Positions 43,757-56,513 of a stretch of 64,000 bases of DNA are shown one piece after another. The stretch is taken from positions 2,292,001 to 2,356,000 of the forward strand of contig JAQFVV010012529.1 of NCBI GenBank assembly GCA_028023455.1, given 5' to 3'. This stretch comes from Epiperipatus broadwayi (lineage: Eukaryota > Onychophora > Udeonychophora > Euonychophora > Peripatidae). Under the pieces are notes generated by a model. It had not been told where the DNA came from. It saw only the letters and a list, made by a program, of their open reading frames with translations, and did not search any database. Within the stretch, counting starts at the first letter, position 1, and every line of letters starts with the position of its first letter. A program made the position numbers and the translations under genes.

Positions 43757-46700
43757 TTTTGAGTCATTTAATATCATGTTGAAAAATTAAATTCTATGTA
43801 CAGGTAGATGTAGATATAAAAATCTATTGTAATGAAATAAAACATGCAAAAAATAAATTGTGCGACTTGAATATAATATGACAAATTTTTAATTATGTAA
43901 TAAAATAAATAAAATTGCTAAAATGAGATGTAAATAAATATGTATATATTTGTATTTGGGATATGAGCCTAGTTAATTAGTTGCAAGTAATATGAAGATA
44001 GTTTAGATTATAATTATTTAATTTATTAGATTCTATAGTAAAAACTAAATAAAATATTTAGTTGTAATAATGGTTTATGTATTATGAGTGTGAACTTTAA
44101 AAAGATTTCTGGCAATGGTATAGAATAGTTAATTATCAAAATGAAAATGATTATGACCTTTCATATAATTCTATAGCAATTATATGCTATTCCTTCATAT
44201 ACACATAATTCTAGTAACATTTCTAGATGCATATTTTTACATAAAACAAGAGATTCGAAAAAAGATTAGCAAGATATATGGGCAAGATATATAATTAAGA
44301 TTAGAGACAAACAATTAAATCACTAGATAATAAATTATAGATAGTTTGCATACAAATATAAATATATCAATCTTCTAATTTAATAAGGAATCAATTACTT
44401 GGTTACTTTTGATATTATCCAGTAAATATAAATTAATTATTACAATATATATGTATTAGTCATAAATCAATATAGTGACAATGTATGTTCGTCTAATATA
44501 TATGTTTGTTAAAAAATAAAACTGATCATATCCAAACTTAAATATATATGTGAAATAACATGTATCAAATAATATAAATACAAATCTTATGATCTTATCA
44601 CTTGATATGCAAAATTATTCTAATAAACAATATAAATTATTTTGATATGTATATGAATGCATGGTTTTATTATAAATAAATGATATCTTAAATTTATCTT
44701 GTGATAGTTTACATATATAATCAATAAGTATATGTTTTTTAATCATGAACCCACAGTAAATATAATTTATTTAATTTAATATAACTGAATTATTTTTGAG
44801 ATATTTTTGCAGATTATAGCAGACAACAAGAAAAATACCTTTAAATTTAAAAATCTTTAAGAAAATATGTATTCAAAAATTATTATGAACTTTTACAATG
44901 ACTGAGTTTCTTTTTGAGACAATAACTAATAATTTTCTTCCAGTCTATAAATGAACATTTAATTTTTATTTACTTTGGCAGATCAGAACGTTCCTCCTTT
45001 TTCCATTATCTTTTGTTTCTGAATTAATTGGTGTTGATCTAACAGAAAATTAATTTATATGATTTTCAATCTTTAAAAAACCCTTTTATCATAAATGAAA
45101 TTAAACAAAATTATTTCTTCAGAAAAATATTTATATTTAATTTTTCTGTTACTTCTTCAATACTCTTCTACCATTTCATTGTAAAATATTTCAACAATAT
45201 ATACATTAAATGAATATAGTTCATATTATGTTTCATTTGTAATGGCATTTGCTTTTGATTGGATAGTTTTAATTACTCTAGCTTCTTGACTGTATAACTA
45301 GCTGTCAATAATAGTTTCCATCTGTGTATATATTGTAAAGGATAGAAAGATTCTCCTTTTCCATTAAAGTGCCATTTATGTTTTAAAAAAAAAAATTCTT
45401 TAATTTAGCTTTGATGTAGGAATTTCTATATAGGTAGTCATTGTCATTATTTAGTTCATTTTTATTTCGGTATATGCATTTTTTTATGATTGTGGAATTT
45501 AAATAATAATGATGATATATAAATTCATATATGTATGTGTATATAAATAATAGCATATAAAATTGCTACTATATATTTATTTTGTATTTTTATTTTGGTA
45601 ATTATTTATGATATAATTTTATTGTTCGTTATTTATTTGTTTATTTATTTTTGTAAACTGCAAAACTGATTTTTTTTATATATAATTTTTTTTTTTTTTT
45701 TAAATTTTATCATTTTTTTTAATACTTAAAAAATCAACAATTGTTGGGTTGAAGGTTTTTAAAATAGCACATGGAGGTTTAAATAATGGAAAGGGATCAC
45801 TATACCAACAAATAAAATTAAATCATCATCATTGAAAAGAAAGAAAGCAAGACTTTTACTTTAATCTCTTCTACATTAAAGATCAGCCTTTCAAGCTATT
45901 GTGCATGCGTTTTCTTACGAGTGTTAATAATAAATGAATACTTTCATTCCCAACACAAGATATAGTATTTATGAAAGAATAAAATGAATCCACTTATTCG
46001 TTCCAACCCAAATGCTTATATATGGGCAAATCTTAAGTACTGGAAATGTATTACAATTTATAAACATAGCGCTATATAAAAATAAATGCTTATTTACATA
46101 TGTTTAATCTCTTCTATAAATTTCCCTTTTGGCATAAATATAACAAGTATTGGATTGAGATATAGAATTAGAATGGCAGGCTGAGACAATAGGATTACTG
46201 TCCAAGGATTTTGAATCCTTTGTCTATCTTGTGTCACGGTAAAGATCTAGTTAAAATACACAAATTATTACCAAGCAAGCATTTGAAAACAAGGCCATGA
46301 AATAAATAGCTATTCATCAAATACAGGATTCTATAAGTAATCATGAATTAAATAGTTAAATCAGTTTATCATTTCAATTGATTTATCATCTTTTAACCCA
46401 GATAATAAAAAATGAAAATGCTATGATGTTAATCATTCAAAAGAGAAAGCTTATGGATTCACATGTCTGCTAATTTGTTTTTTTTTTTTTAAAGTTATTT
46501 CAATGTATCCAGGTTGGACAAAACAAAAGTGCCTTAAATAATTAGTGAAATGTGAATGAATAGACAGGAAAGAAAATTAAATGGGTAACTAAAATTTGAT
46601 ATTTTTTTTTGTTATTTATTTATTTTGCAAAATTGATTCTAAAATTGAATATTCTTCTATATATAAGTTGAGATTTGATCAGTCATTATGTTTTAAGATA

Positions 46701-49120
46701 TGTTAATTTTCATAAAATATTGAAGTTTATATTTATCGTAATTCACATGAAATATATATATAACTATACATCATATAAATAAATTGCTCTTAAATTTTGA
46801 ATTTATTTTTTGTTTGTTTGTTTGTTTGTCTTTTTAATTTTTTAAAAAATACTCACACACTCCCAAAATAGGCTATGAATATGGAGACTTGTTCTCTGAA
46901 AGCGCTCAGCTGTATAATTCTTTTCTAATAATACTAAGCTTTACTTTTTTGCATAAAGCACAATTTAAAACTTACCACTCAAAGGTGAAGTAAAAAACAA
47001 GGATTTTATTTCATATATGTATCTAGTATAAATAGACCGATTTAATTTTAGTATTGACAAATGATCATATATATGTTAAACATTATTTGTCAGTAAAAAC
47101 CTATAGTTTGGTTTAAAAGCATTATATATGTGCATGCTAAACATATATGTTGTACACAATTTAGGCTGGGAATTAAATTTATTGTTGTTTGTTTGCATGG
47201 GAATCATTTATGAAAATATAGAGTATATTTGTGTTACCAATTTATCATTATTTAACCATTTTCATTAGAGATTAACTCTTAATCTCAACATTGGGTGTTT
47301 TAAAAGGATAGATTATACTGTAGATGTTTGATATTAGTGGTATAGATATATATTTCCCCATACATGAGACAGGAATTGCTTATACATATATATTTTTTGT
47401 CTATAAAGGCATTATATGTAGAGGTTATATGTTTTCATGAAACGTTTAAAAAAGCCCTGGATTAATAAAGTTATTAATGAATGTTTTGAATTTGCAGGAT
47501 ATGATAGAAGCCTTTTATAAATAATAATCACAAATAGTTGGTGCCCACAATATAAAAACAAGTATGGGACAATGTAAATGAAGCAAATAAATGTCTATAT
47601 AGCATAATAGGAAAGAATTCTTCTGCTATATTATTTTCTTTGTGTGTTGTTATCATTTCTTCTTTATTACAGTTTTTTATGATAACTAATGAATGATTCC
47701 TATGCAAACATAAATTCCTATTCATGCTTATTGCTCATAAGTATTTCCATTTGACTCATGTATATCAAAATTGGAAATTTGAAAAAACTGATTTTAAATG
47801 TTCTTACATATATTTATTCCTATTTGAAAAGATCTAACCACAATTTAAAATAAAGCATATATCAGTTGTTTTCTAAGAAATGACTTGATGTTTTTATTTA
47901 AATTTATTAATATCTTTATTTTCTCTTTTCTGTGCAGAAGTCATTAGTTAGTTTGGTAGAATTACAATCAACTAAAGGATAATATTGTGTTTTGTTAATC
48001 ATTCAATTAAGCCATCATTAATTGAAATATTAAGTCATATAATCTCTGTTAGTAAATATAGGTTGGATTCAACAAAATTCCCTTTGCGTCCAACTTGTAT
48101 TTTAGTGAATAATCAAATCATCAATCAAGTTAATGAGAGTAAATCACTTAAGATGTCTTTATAATTATTATTTAGTATCCAGGTTTATTTTACATATAGC
48201 TAGTCATGGAAATGATTTGGGTAATAGTTAAACCCCATTCATTCATGCGTAATATATTTTCTATTGCATGAACATAATCTATTAACAATTGCCTACTCAA
48301 ATTGGTAGGTTGTTCAAATAAACACTTAGCATCACAACCTAGTTCATTGCATTTTAAAATCATTCATTGGGGTAGTTTATACTTGTTATGTATATACTTT
48401 AAGGGTATACCACTTTAAGAAAACAAATCAAAACCTGAGATATGTTATAATGGAAGTGAATTGTCCATGTCAATTAGCTCATCATGAATAAGGTGATTTA
48501 ATCTCTCTTTATAGGTATATCACATTCCATTACATTTACCGCCCAACCATTAGGATGATAGGACATTCCATTGCAATATATATAATCATCTTATAGATGA
48601 TTATGATGCTTAATTTTATTCTTTAAATATTTATTACTAGTTATATATTTCTGAGCTTATACCTGTTTAATAAATATCAATGTGACAACTAGGTTTTGTT
48701 CCTTAAAAACTTGCTGATTATTATACATTTCTTCAATACATATGTATGTCTAACTACTTCATATATAGATAATTTAAGTAATGACTTTTTTTGATATATA
48801 CACTAATTAGGTGATGGGTTTTTGACTTATTTAGAATGACTACATAATATAATCTTTAGGAAGGCAGTGATGATCTATGGATTTTTAACAATGCATAATG
48901 ATTTTAACAATTCATATGAAGGGATATTTACTATTCAACTTCTAGGACTAGCAAATTCATGTCACACAAAGTCCTGTTAGGTTTATTTTTACTCCAAGCT
49001 AAAGTTTAATAATTAAGACTCTATCTGCCTGCCTTTGATAAAATTAACATATACCTAACATTTATAACAGTTGAATTTAATTATTCAGGCTGACATCTCA
49101 GAAAATTTAAAAACGAGATC

Positions 49121-49152
<32 letters not shown>

Positions 49153-50353
49153 ACTCTGTAGTTATTCTTAATACAATAAATATTTTTCTGAACTTGGACT
49201 TTGGGAATGGAAACAGAAATATCTTAATTAATTAAATTTTTTTTGATCCCAAAATAAACAGAACTTGATTTTTTTTTTTTGGAATTAATCTTTCATAATC
49301 CTTTGATAAATAGGGGCTGTTGAAAAATATTTTTAATTCAATCCAATTTTAAACTCTTATTCCATATCTTTAAAGCAACGAGCTATTTTGTGTGTGTGTG
49401 TGTGCGTGTGCAAACATACATTTTGCTTTTTTACACAAATCATTTAATCATTGTTTTTTTTTTTAAGAATAATGACAAATTTATCTTATTAGCATAGACA
49501 TTTTTTTAGATTTAAATATTTATTTATAATAAGAATATTATTTAATTATTTGCTTGCTTATTTTTAATTCTTAATCAATTCTTAGATTATTATTAATTTC
49601 TATAACTTCTTTATTTTATTTTTAACATACATCTATTTGTGCATACACAACAAGAATGTAGAAGACCTTCCTAACTCTTATTCATACTTAAAACATCATA
49701 TATTCATACAACTGTATCTTAAGTATGCATTCAAAATGATAGGCATATCCCTCAAATATTTATATACCCATCAATAAAATGCATATTACATCCTTGAAAT
49801 AACATACTGTTGCTAGCTTAATTATAACTTTGTTAATCAATATTTTTATAACTTTATGTAAATATATTTAAGCTCAGTTTTTTTATGATTTAGACAAATT
49901 TATGTAATTTACTAAAACTATGTTTGTATGCAGATAAATTATTTAGGAAGAAGCATAAGTAAGGAAATTAAACAAATGATAAATTCTTTTAATATAAAAG
50001 ATCGTTAATTATGTTATAAACATTAATAAATCTTTAATAAAATGATATGCACAATGTATACATTAATTGTTAGATTTGATAAAGATATAATTATATTCAA
50101 ATACATCACCTGAATTATAAAATTATGATTCTTTATAAATAATTTTAAATCATTATGATTAACCATTTTAAAATTAAAATGTAACAATTAAATTCCAATC
50201 AACAATTTGGTTTAAAAGTTCTATTAAAATAGCTAAAGTCATATGCAATTAAATTTTTTTCTTATTTATATATACTAGTACTCATTGTAGAAATATATTC
50301 TATAAAGTTGGAAAATATAACAATGTGTTCATCAAAATAAATGCAATGTATTG
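43757..50353. other. A+T-rich sequence, no gene seen
   Basis: A long stretch without recognisable coding or repeat structure apart from simple repeats such as (TTTG)n at 46808-46829 and (TG)n at 49389-49410, and poly-A/T palindromes near 49120-49150. Short open frames (43562-43777, 47528-47725) have no recognisable content. Confidence 0.5.
49389..49410 (+). repeat. (TG)n microsatellite
   Basis: Eleven TG dinucleotides, one of them changed to CG. Confidence 0.9.
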
Positions 50354-50578
50354 ATCTTACTTTGAACACTTTTTAGCAAAAAAAAATATTGTACATATGT
50401 ACACATAATCTTACACTATTTCCAATAACTTTTGGTATTGTTTATATAATTATTTATTTCATCTTATTTGTCATTATATCATAGCTCTGAAAAAGATTGC
50501 AAGACAGTTGAAATGTAAGATTATGTGTACATATATACAACAAAAAATTTTTTTGCTAAAAAGTGTTCAAAGTAAGAT
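50354..50578. mobile_element. Inverted-arm relic with Penelope-type terminal motif
   Basis: Arms of about 60 bp (50354-50415 and 50515-50578) are inverted copies, starting ATCTTACTTTGAACACTTTT and reaching GTACACATAATCTTAC. Between them, at 50484-50519, is CTCTGAAAAA-GATTG-CAAGA-CAGTT-GAAATGT. This has the same layout as the terminal motif of the Penelope-like element at 36675. It is probably a relic of two inverted Penelope-like ends with the coding part lost. Confidence 0.5.
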
Positions 50579-51083
50579 GGACAAATTGTATTTAAATAAG
50601 ATATTACAGCAAAATAAAGGAAGTGGTGGATTTAGTAATATGTTCATTAAATTATCATTTATATAATCTCATCTTATTATACATTTCCAATTTATGCATG
50701 CATGATGTAGGTAAATCATACAATTTCTATTTGACTGCAGGATAATGGAGAAAAATACATCAACATTATTATCAAATACAAAATAATATATAAAATCAAA
50801 TTATCTGTGAGGGAAATATTTACTCCTAGGGCAACCATTGCTGCAATAAATGTTAAAGATATATTTATTTTTTACTTTTACTTCATGCCCTCTTAACTAA
50901 AAAATATATACAAAGAAGCTAAATATATGCTATAATTTCATATGGAATTAACTTTATTTTAATACGTACATTAAAGTAAATGATATATTACTATTTTATT
51001 TAAATACATATACACCTTTAGACCTCTTAGTGATGGCAATTGGTTCTCTAAAACTCATTGTTAAGCAAGAATATCATATACAG

Positions 51084-51451
51084 CAGGGGTCCCCAACCCT
51101 ATGCCCGCGGGCACCATGGCGCCTGCAGACCATTTTAAATGTGCCCGCCACTATCCAAACACGATAAAAAAATATTTATTTGATACAAATAAATTTAATT
51201 TTTAAAATTTCTTATAAATTATTGTATTATATTGTAATCAAATTGTAGGGCATACTATACTTTTACAGCGCAAAAATATAAACGTTAATTATACGTTAAA
51301 ATTTTATTTTTGAAATAAATATTTTTTTGTACATTATGTGTATTATTAATAATATCCAACTATAAATTTACATTGAAAAAATAAATGGTGCCCGCCACCT
51401 GGCCAGTATTATAGAATGTGCTCTTAAGTGCAAAAAGGTTGGGGACCCCTG
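51084..51451. mobile_element. hAT-type MITE
   Basis: A 368-bp element has perfect 15-bp inverted ends CAGGGGTCCCCAACC and an exact 8-bp target duplication ATATACAG (51076-51083 and 51452-51459), both diagnostic for hAT. The ends extend with GCCCGC-rich subterminal parts. The interior is A+T-rich and non-coding. It needs a hAT transposase supplied elsewhere. Confidence 0.9.
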
Positions 51452-51870
51452 ATATACAGAATACATATTTATAATGAGGGTCTATGAGGAAAAAAATTGG
51501 TTGGTTCCTAAAGCCAAAAAATTACACTAACTTAGGAATAAAGTACATATTAAAAAAATTATTTATTAATACTTATTTTAAATGCAATCTGTTTTTCTTT
51601 TTAAACTTTTTTCTAATTCAACATTCGTGTTGCAAAATGTTTTTTTTTTTTTTAGATTTGAAACCACTTTGGTGTAAACAACATTTTAAACAAAGTTACA
51701 AAATCAATAACTATTTTTACATAAATAACCAGGTGTTCCAAAAATAATATACAGTAATTAAGAAATACACGCAGTTTAGTATTCGTATTTAGTGTTTTCC
51801 TAAAAGTTTGTGATGATGGTATTTTAGTTGTACTGTACTGTATTTATATATTGGACTATTTCATCATCTA

Positions 51871-51981
51871 ATATAAGTGTTGAATGTCTTTAGAAAAATT
51901 AAACTTTATTTAAATAATCCAAGTACTGTATATTATATTTAAATAAAATTTAATTTTTCTAAAGACATTCAACACTTATAT
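51871..51981. repeat. Long near-perfect hairpin
   Basis: Two arms of about 47 bp (ATATAAGTGTTGAATGTCTT ... and its reverse complement) are separated by about 15 bp. Few mismatches suggest a recent origin. A fold-back MITE is possible; no target duplication was defined. Confidence 0.6.
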
Positions 51982-53990
51982 GTACAGTATATAGTATGAT
52001 AGAGTCATTAATTATATATATTTTAAGTTTATACCTTCTATAATCAAAATACTGAATGCGACACTAACATTGTGTTATTGTACATTCTATACAATTTCAG
52101 CAAAGTCATTACCTGTATACATATTACAGTAATGTACTTTTTCTTGTGGATAAAATGACTTTAAAATATTGAAGCAGTCGATCTGATTCTCAGATCAAGC
52201 TTCACAGCCCACTCAGAATCTCCCACTACCAAACCATATTCAAACTCCATCCTTACACATATATATGTATTTATTAATACATATTTTTTTTGCTTGACTA
52301 TTTAAACAATAACTGATGTAGATATATATCTTAATGTAATTACCTTTAATAAATAAATATTTGATCTTATTTTAATTCGTATACGTGCATAATAGATGTG
52401 TACATATTATAGGTGAGGCAGGATTAATTTTAAAATATGTATTAAAGCAAATATATTATATTAATGTGTATTTTAAAATTATATTTATAATTTATTATTT
52501 ATTTTAATCATGGTGGTCATAAAAAATGTGATGCACTCCTGTGGAATATTCTCGAATGTAATTAAGACAATTTACCAGAAATCCATTAGTCCATCTAAAA
52601 CATATGATAATTTTATAGAGTAATGTAAAAATCCATTAGTGGAAATTTTATCCACTTCAAATTGTTTTAAAATCTTAGATCATATTTTAAAACAATCGTT
52701 CGAGAAATTGTTAACAGGATTGCATTGACTTTAAAGCTTACATGAACAAAAGGTGCATCCGGTCAGCAAATTCCAGGTCTGCTAAGTGCATAAAGTGCCT
52801 CAGGTCTAGCAATCAATGTGCATTCCAAGATTAACTGAAAATAGTATAAATACTGCTAGATTTGAATCCCAAAGGAGAGACTTGTAACTATAAAACAGAA
52901 TGGTAAATATAATCCATGCTTGTCATTATAGTAATTCAATGTGTCATGAGTAGTGGAAATTTTTGCCTTTCTCTCCGTTCAACATGCTTTTTCCTGGATC
53001 CTGCTACCCATGAACTTTAATGTACCTAAAGACTGAATAATGAAAATGCTACCTGCCTGACAGACCGAATATAACTAGAACTAGTTTACCAATTCCAATA
53101 GACATGCAAATTACTAAGGTAAAGAACTCTAGCTGCTGTCTAATGTTCAAATTCTTAAGTTTAGCCTTCCGTAATTATTTCTCATAAATGTCTGCAATTT
53201 AAAATATTATTTTATCAGCTGGTCCTTCGACCAGAAATTAAATATTCGTTTCAATAATTTGTAATTTACTTACCTGAGATTAGCATATACTTAACTCTAT
53301 ATAACTTTCTTTAATTTTTATCTAATCATTGAGCCTCTACTAAATAAGTATAATATTTTCTTTCACTTTCATGCGGCAATAATATTTTACGATTCTTATT
53401 ATGCTTTATATGTTTAAATGATATGCCAATAATTCCTCACATTTGCAATATGTTTGTTTTCTTTTATTTTGATTTTCTCCATCTCTACTTTATGGGGTGA
53501 CTAAATTAACTTTAATTAAAACAAGCCTTATTATTTTTATTTTAGCAAATGTTTGTGAATTTGGGGAAAACAAATTAATTATCTCATAATGTCATTGTAG
53601 AAAAACAGAGTAGACATCTGTTTTTCTGAGAAATGTTTTTTTTTATTTTATTTAAATAATAAATGCTAATCTTAAAAAGTTCAATTTGTTAAATGAAATA
53701 AAATCTGTTTTATTCTGAAATTAATATCTAATTTATGTTTATTATAATATAAAAGTACTTATAACCGAATTCTCATATTTGTTAACATTGTGGGGAGTTC
53801 ATATATAAATTAAAGTAATGTGGGAGGGGAGTCTCTATTCCAGTGGTTTGTGTATTTTATTAATAAATAAAAGCTCTCCTGTACTGTTTAGTATTTAAAT
53901 CATACCATTATGTGGGATATTCTATAATGTATAGGTAATAATTAATTAAATATTCTTTTGAAGTTTTATATGTATTGTTGCAAGCGTTGC
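51982..53990. other. A+T-rich sequence, no gene seen
   Basis: GC is somewhat higher at 52640-53110, where ATTTGAATCCC resembles a tRNA B box, but no repeat family or gene was recognised. Confidence 0.4.
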
Positions 53991-54315
53991 ATGCATACGG
54001 TCCCTCATTTATATATTTTTGGGCTTCACTCTATCCGAGCATATCGGAAAGCTGAACCCCATCTCATATCTCCAAGTCCAAGAACCAGGCTCTTAAACCC
54101 CTGGGGACTTACTTTTGTCATTTGAGTCAACTGCATAGGAGCACTCTTGGAAAAGCCCAACCTATTGCAACTCACAGCAGACTGTTCTTCATTAATTAGC
54201 CGATTCTGCTAAAGTTTGCAGACATATATCGGTCTATTTCTTCAATGAATTCTTGGAAGCAGGCAAGGATCCGTGACTGGATCACATAAGTATGCCACCA
54301 TGCATGCACCACTTT
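53991..54315 (-). repeat. GC-richer unassigned block with a short open stretch
   Basis: Clearly less A+T-rich than its flanks. On the minus strand there are about 38 codons without stop: W-H-T-Y-V-I-Q-S-R, then C-F-Q-E-F-I-E-E-I-D-R-Y-M, up to a TAA near 54198. Composition looks coding-like, but I recognise no family. It is probably an old transposon fragment. Confidence 0.3.
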
Positions 54316-55039
54316 TTTGTTCTAGTTTCAGATAAAACCTATGAATGTCCATAAGCCATAATGTTATGATTCTACTAAACAGATTTTTTTTATTATATTT
54401 ATAAATATTTTCATATGCATATCTTTTTGTGATGCAATTATATATATGTTAACGAACTATTCCACACACATCTTCTCACTCAGCATAAACTGAGAGTAGT
54501 TTATTTATTTTTGTAAAGTGTATTTTTATCATAAAATTAATCATTCTCAATATTCAGTCAAGTGCTATATTTTGTTCTTTCTGGGGTGGATTGATATCTC
54601 ACAAAGATATTTACTCATAGTGCTAAATCAACTATGTTCATCAATGTATTTATTAATTATTGGCATATGAGCTAGCCGCAATAAAATAAATAAAATTTGT
54701 CATAAACAGATTTAATGTGATTTACCTGTTGTTACTGTATAAATATAAATCAAATTACATGTACGTCAAGAGGCCAATGACAATCAATGAAATAATATAA
54801 ACCAAGTATTTATGTGTATTTCATTTCAATTAATAAACCTTATATATATCATTACTTGCAGAATCATTGTTTCTTTTATTTAAATTATTATGTTTTAGTT
54901 ATTAAATTTTGCTTGCTCTGACTAGATGATCTCTTGCTAATCCTATATATATATATATAATTAACGTGAAAGGTCACAACCTTTAAATGGTTCATACTTA
55001 TATTATATACTAAAAGTTTCCATTATATGATTTCAAATT

Positions 55040-55275
55040 AGAGTCTTTGTGTTTCCGCTTTGCGATGCCAGCGGAGAGAGATAAATGAGATTGGTATCAT
55101 CAGGATTGTTGCTCATAAATTGGTAGATCTGGAAAATAGGGCAGAGTTCATGAGTGTTCCTGACTTATGTATCTTGCGCATGATTGGACTCGAGGTACTT
55201 TTGCCTAGATGCTAGATCTTGTTATGTGAACAAACAAAACCGACCGGTACAATACCTATTCTCTGACATTATCAG
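55040..55275. repeat. Dispersed SINE-like repeat, copy 2
   Basis: Same orientation as copy 1 at 1560-1800, sharing AGGGCAGAG, GGACTCGAGGTACTTT, GCCTAG and GACCGGTACA. No poly-A or target duplication was identified. Confidence 0.5.
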
Positions 55276-56513
55276 TGATGCAAAATTCAAGATGGCTGCC
55301 AAAAAAATTAAAAAAAAAAAAATTTTCCCGATCGACTGTTACAGTGAATAATCGATTGTAAATTGAAGTAGTGGATACAAATTGATGATGATCGCTATTG
55401 TGAAATGTCGCTAATTGAGATTTAGGTGTAGATACTTTTTTGAATACTTTTGAAAGTAAATGATAGACTACATTTAAATCCTTTGGCTTATAAATGTCAA
55501 TAATATATTTAAGTTAAATTAAAATCACTAGTACAATAATTATTATTTTATATAACCATATGTATTTTAACTATATATGCTTTTCTCTTTATAACTAATT
55601 AAAATCTTAAATGTTCTTTATAAAAAAATAATTCCTATAATTTTGATAACTTTTCACATTATGACATATTTTCTTTTACTCTCTCTCTCTCTTTTTTTTT
55701 GGAATAAAGAATTGTATATGTAATAATAAATATATTATAACAAAAGTATAGCTATATTTCTTTTTAAATTTTAGAAGTCCTAGATAATAGTTGTTGACTT
55801 ATACAAAGTTTATTCTTTGTTTCATTTTTATATAGATTATTCAGAGATATTTAAAAAATATTCAAATAGTAGATGATACTTTCTATAGGATTTTTCAACT
55901 ATTATAAAATAAGTTTGTTTTTTTCTTAGGTTAGTTAGAGTGAGATATTTTTTTGATATTTAATAAAAATTTGTGTCTGATTAGATACTTTTTTTTTAAA
56001 GGCATTTATGTGAAATAAAGTGAACTGGAGTTTTAAGTTCACATCATTTTTCCAATTATTCTTATATTTAATTGTGATTTCTAGATTAATTAAATGATTA
56101 TTTAAATTAGATCTGATTTTTTTAAAAAAAACAACAACTAAAATGTTGTACTTAAAGAGTAATTTGATAAGCTAATTCAATTTATCATTTTATATATAAT
56201 GATGAACATTATATCTATTTTAACTCATACTTTTTTGCCATTATATATATATTTTCTTTCATGAAACGTTGGAAAATTTTAGTAAGTAGTATCTCAGAGA
56301 AATGCAATAAACCGAGTATACTTTAAACTTGTAAAGCTAGCAAAATTTGCCTAGTACACTTTTGACTAAATTAATTGTACTAGTCACAATCCTGGCATTG
56401 ACAGTAGAAAGAAAACTGGGGGGGGGGGGGCTTATTCTCATCTCTTTAATAACCCCCACAGTTTTTTTTCCATCATCAATGTCATGACTATGACTAATAT
56501 AATTAATTAGTAG
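55276..56513. other. A+T-rich sequence, no gene seen
   Basis: Contains a short (CT)n tract near 55680-55691 and a G13 run at 56418-56430. The minus-strand open frame at 56337-56540 is not recognisable. Confidence 0.5.
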
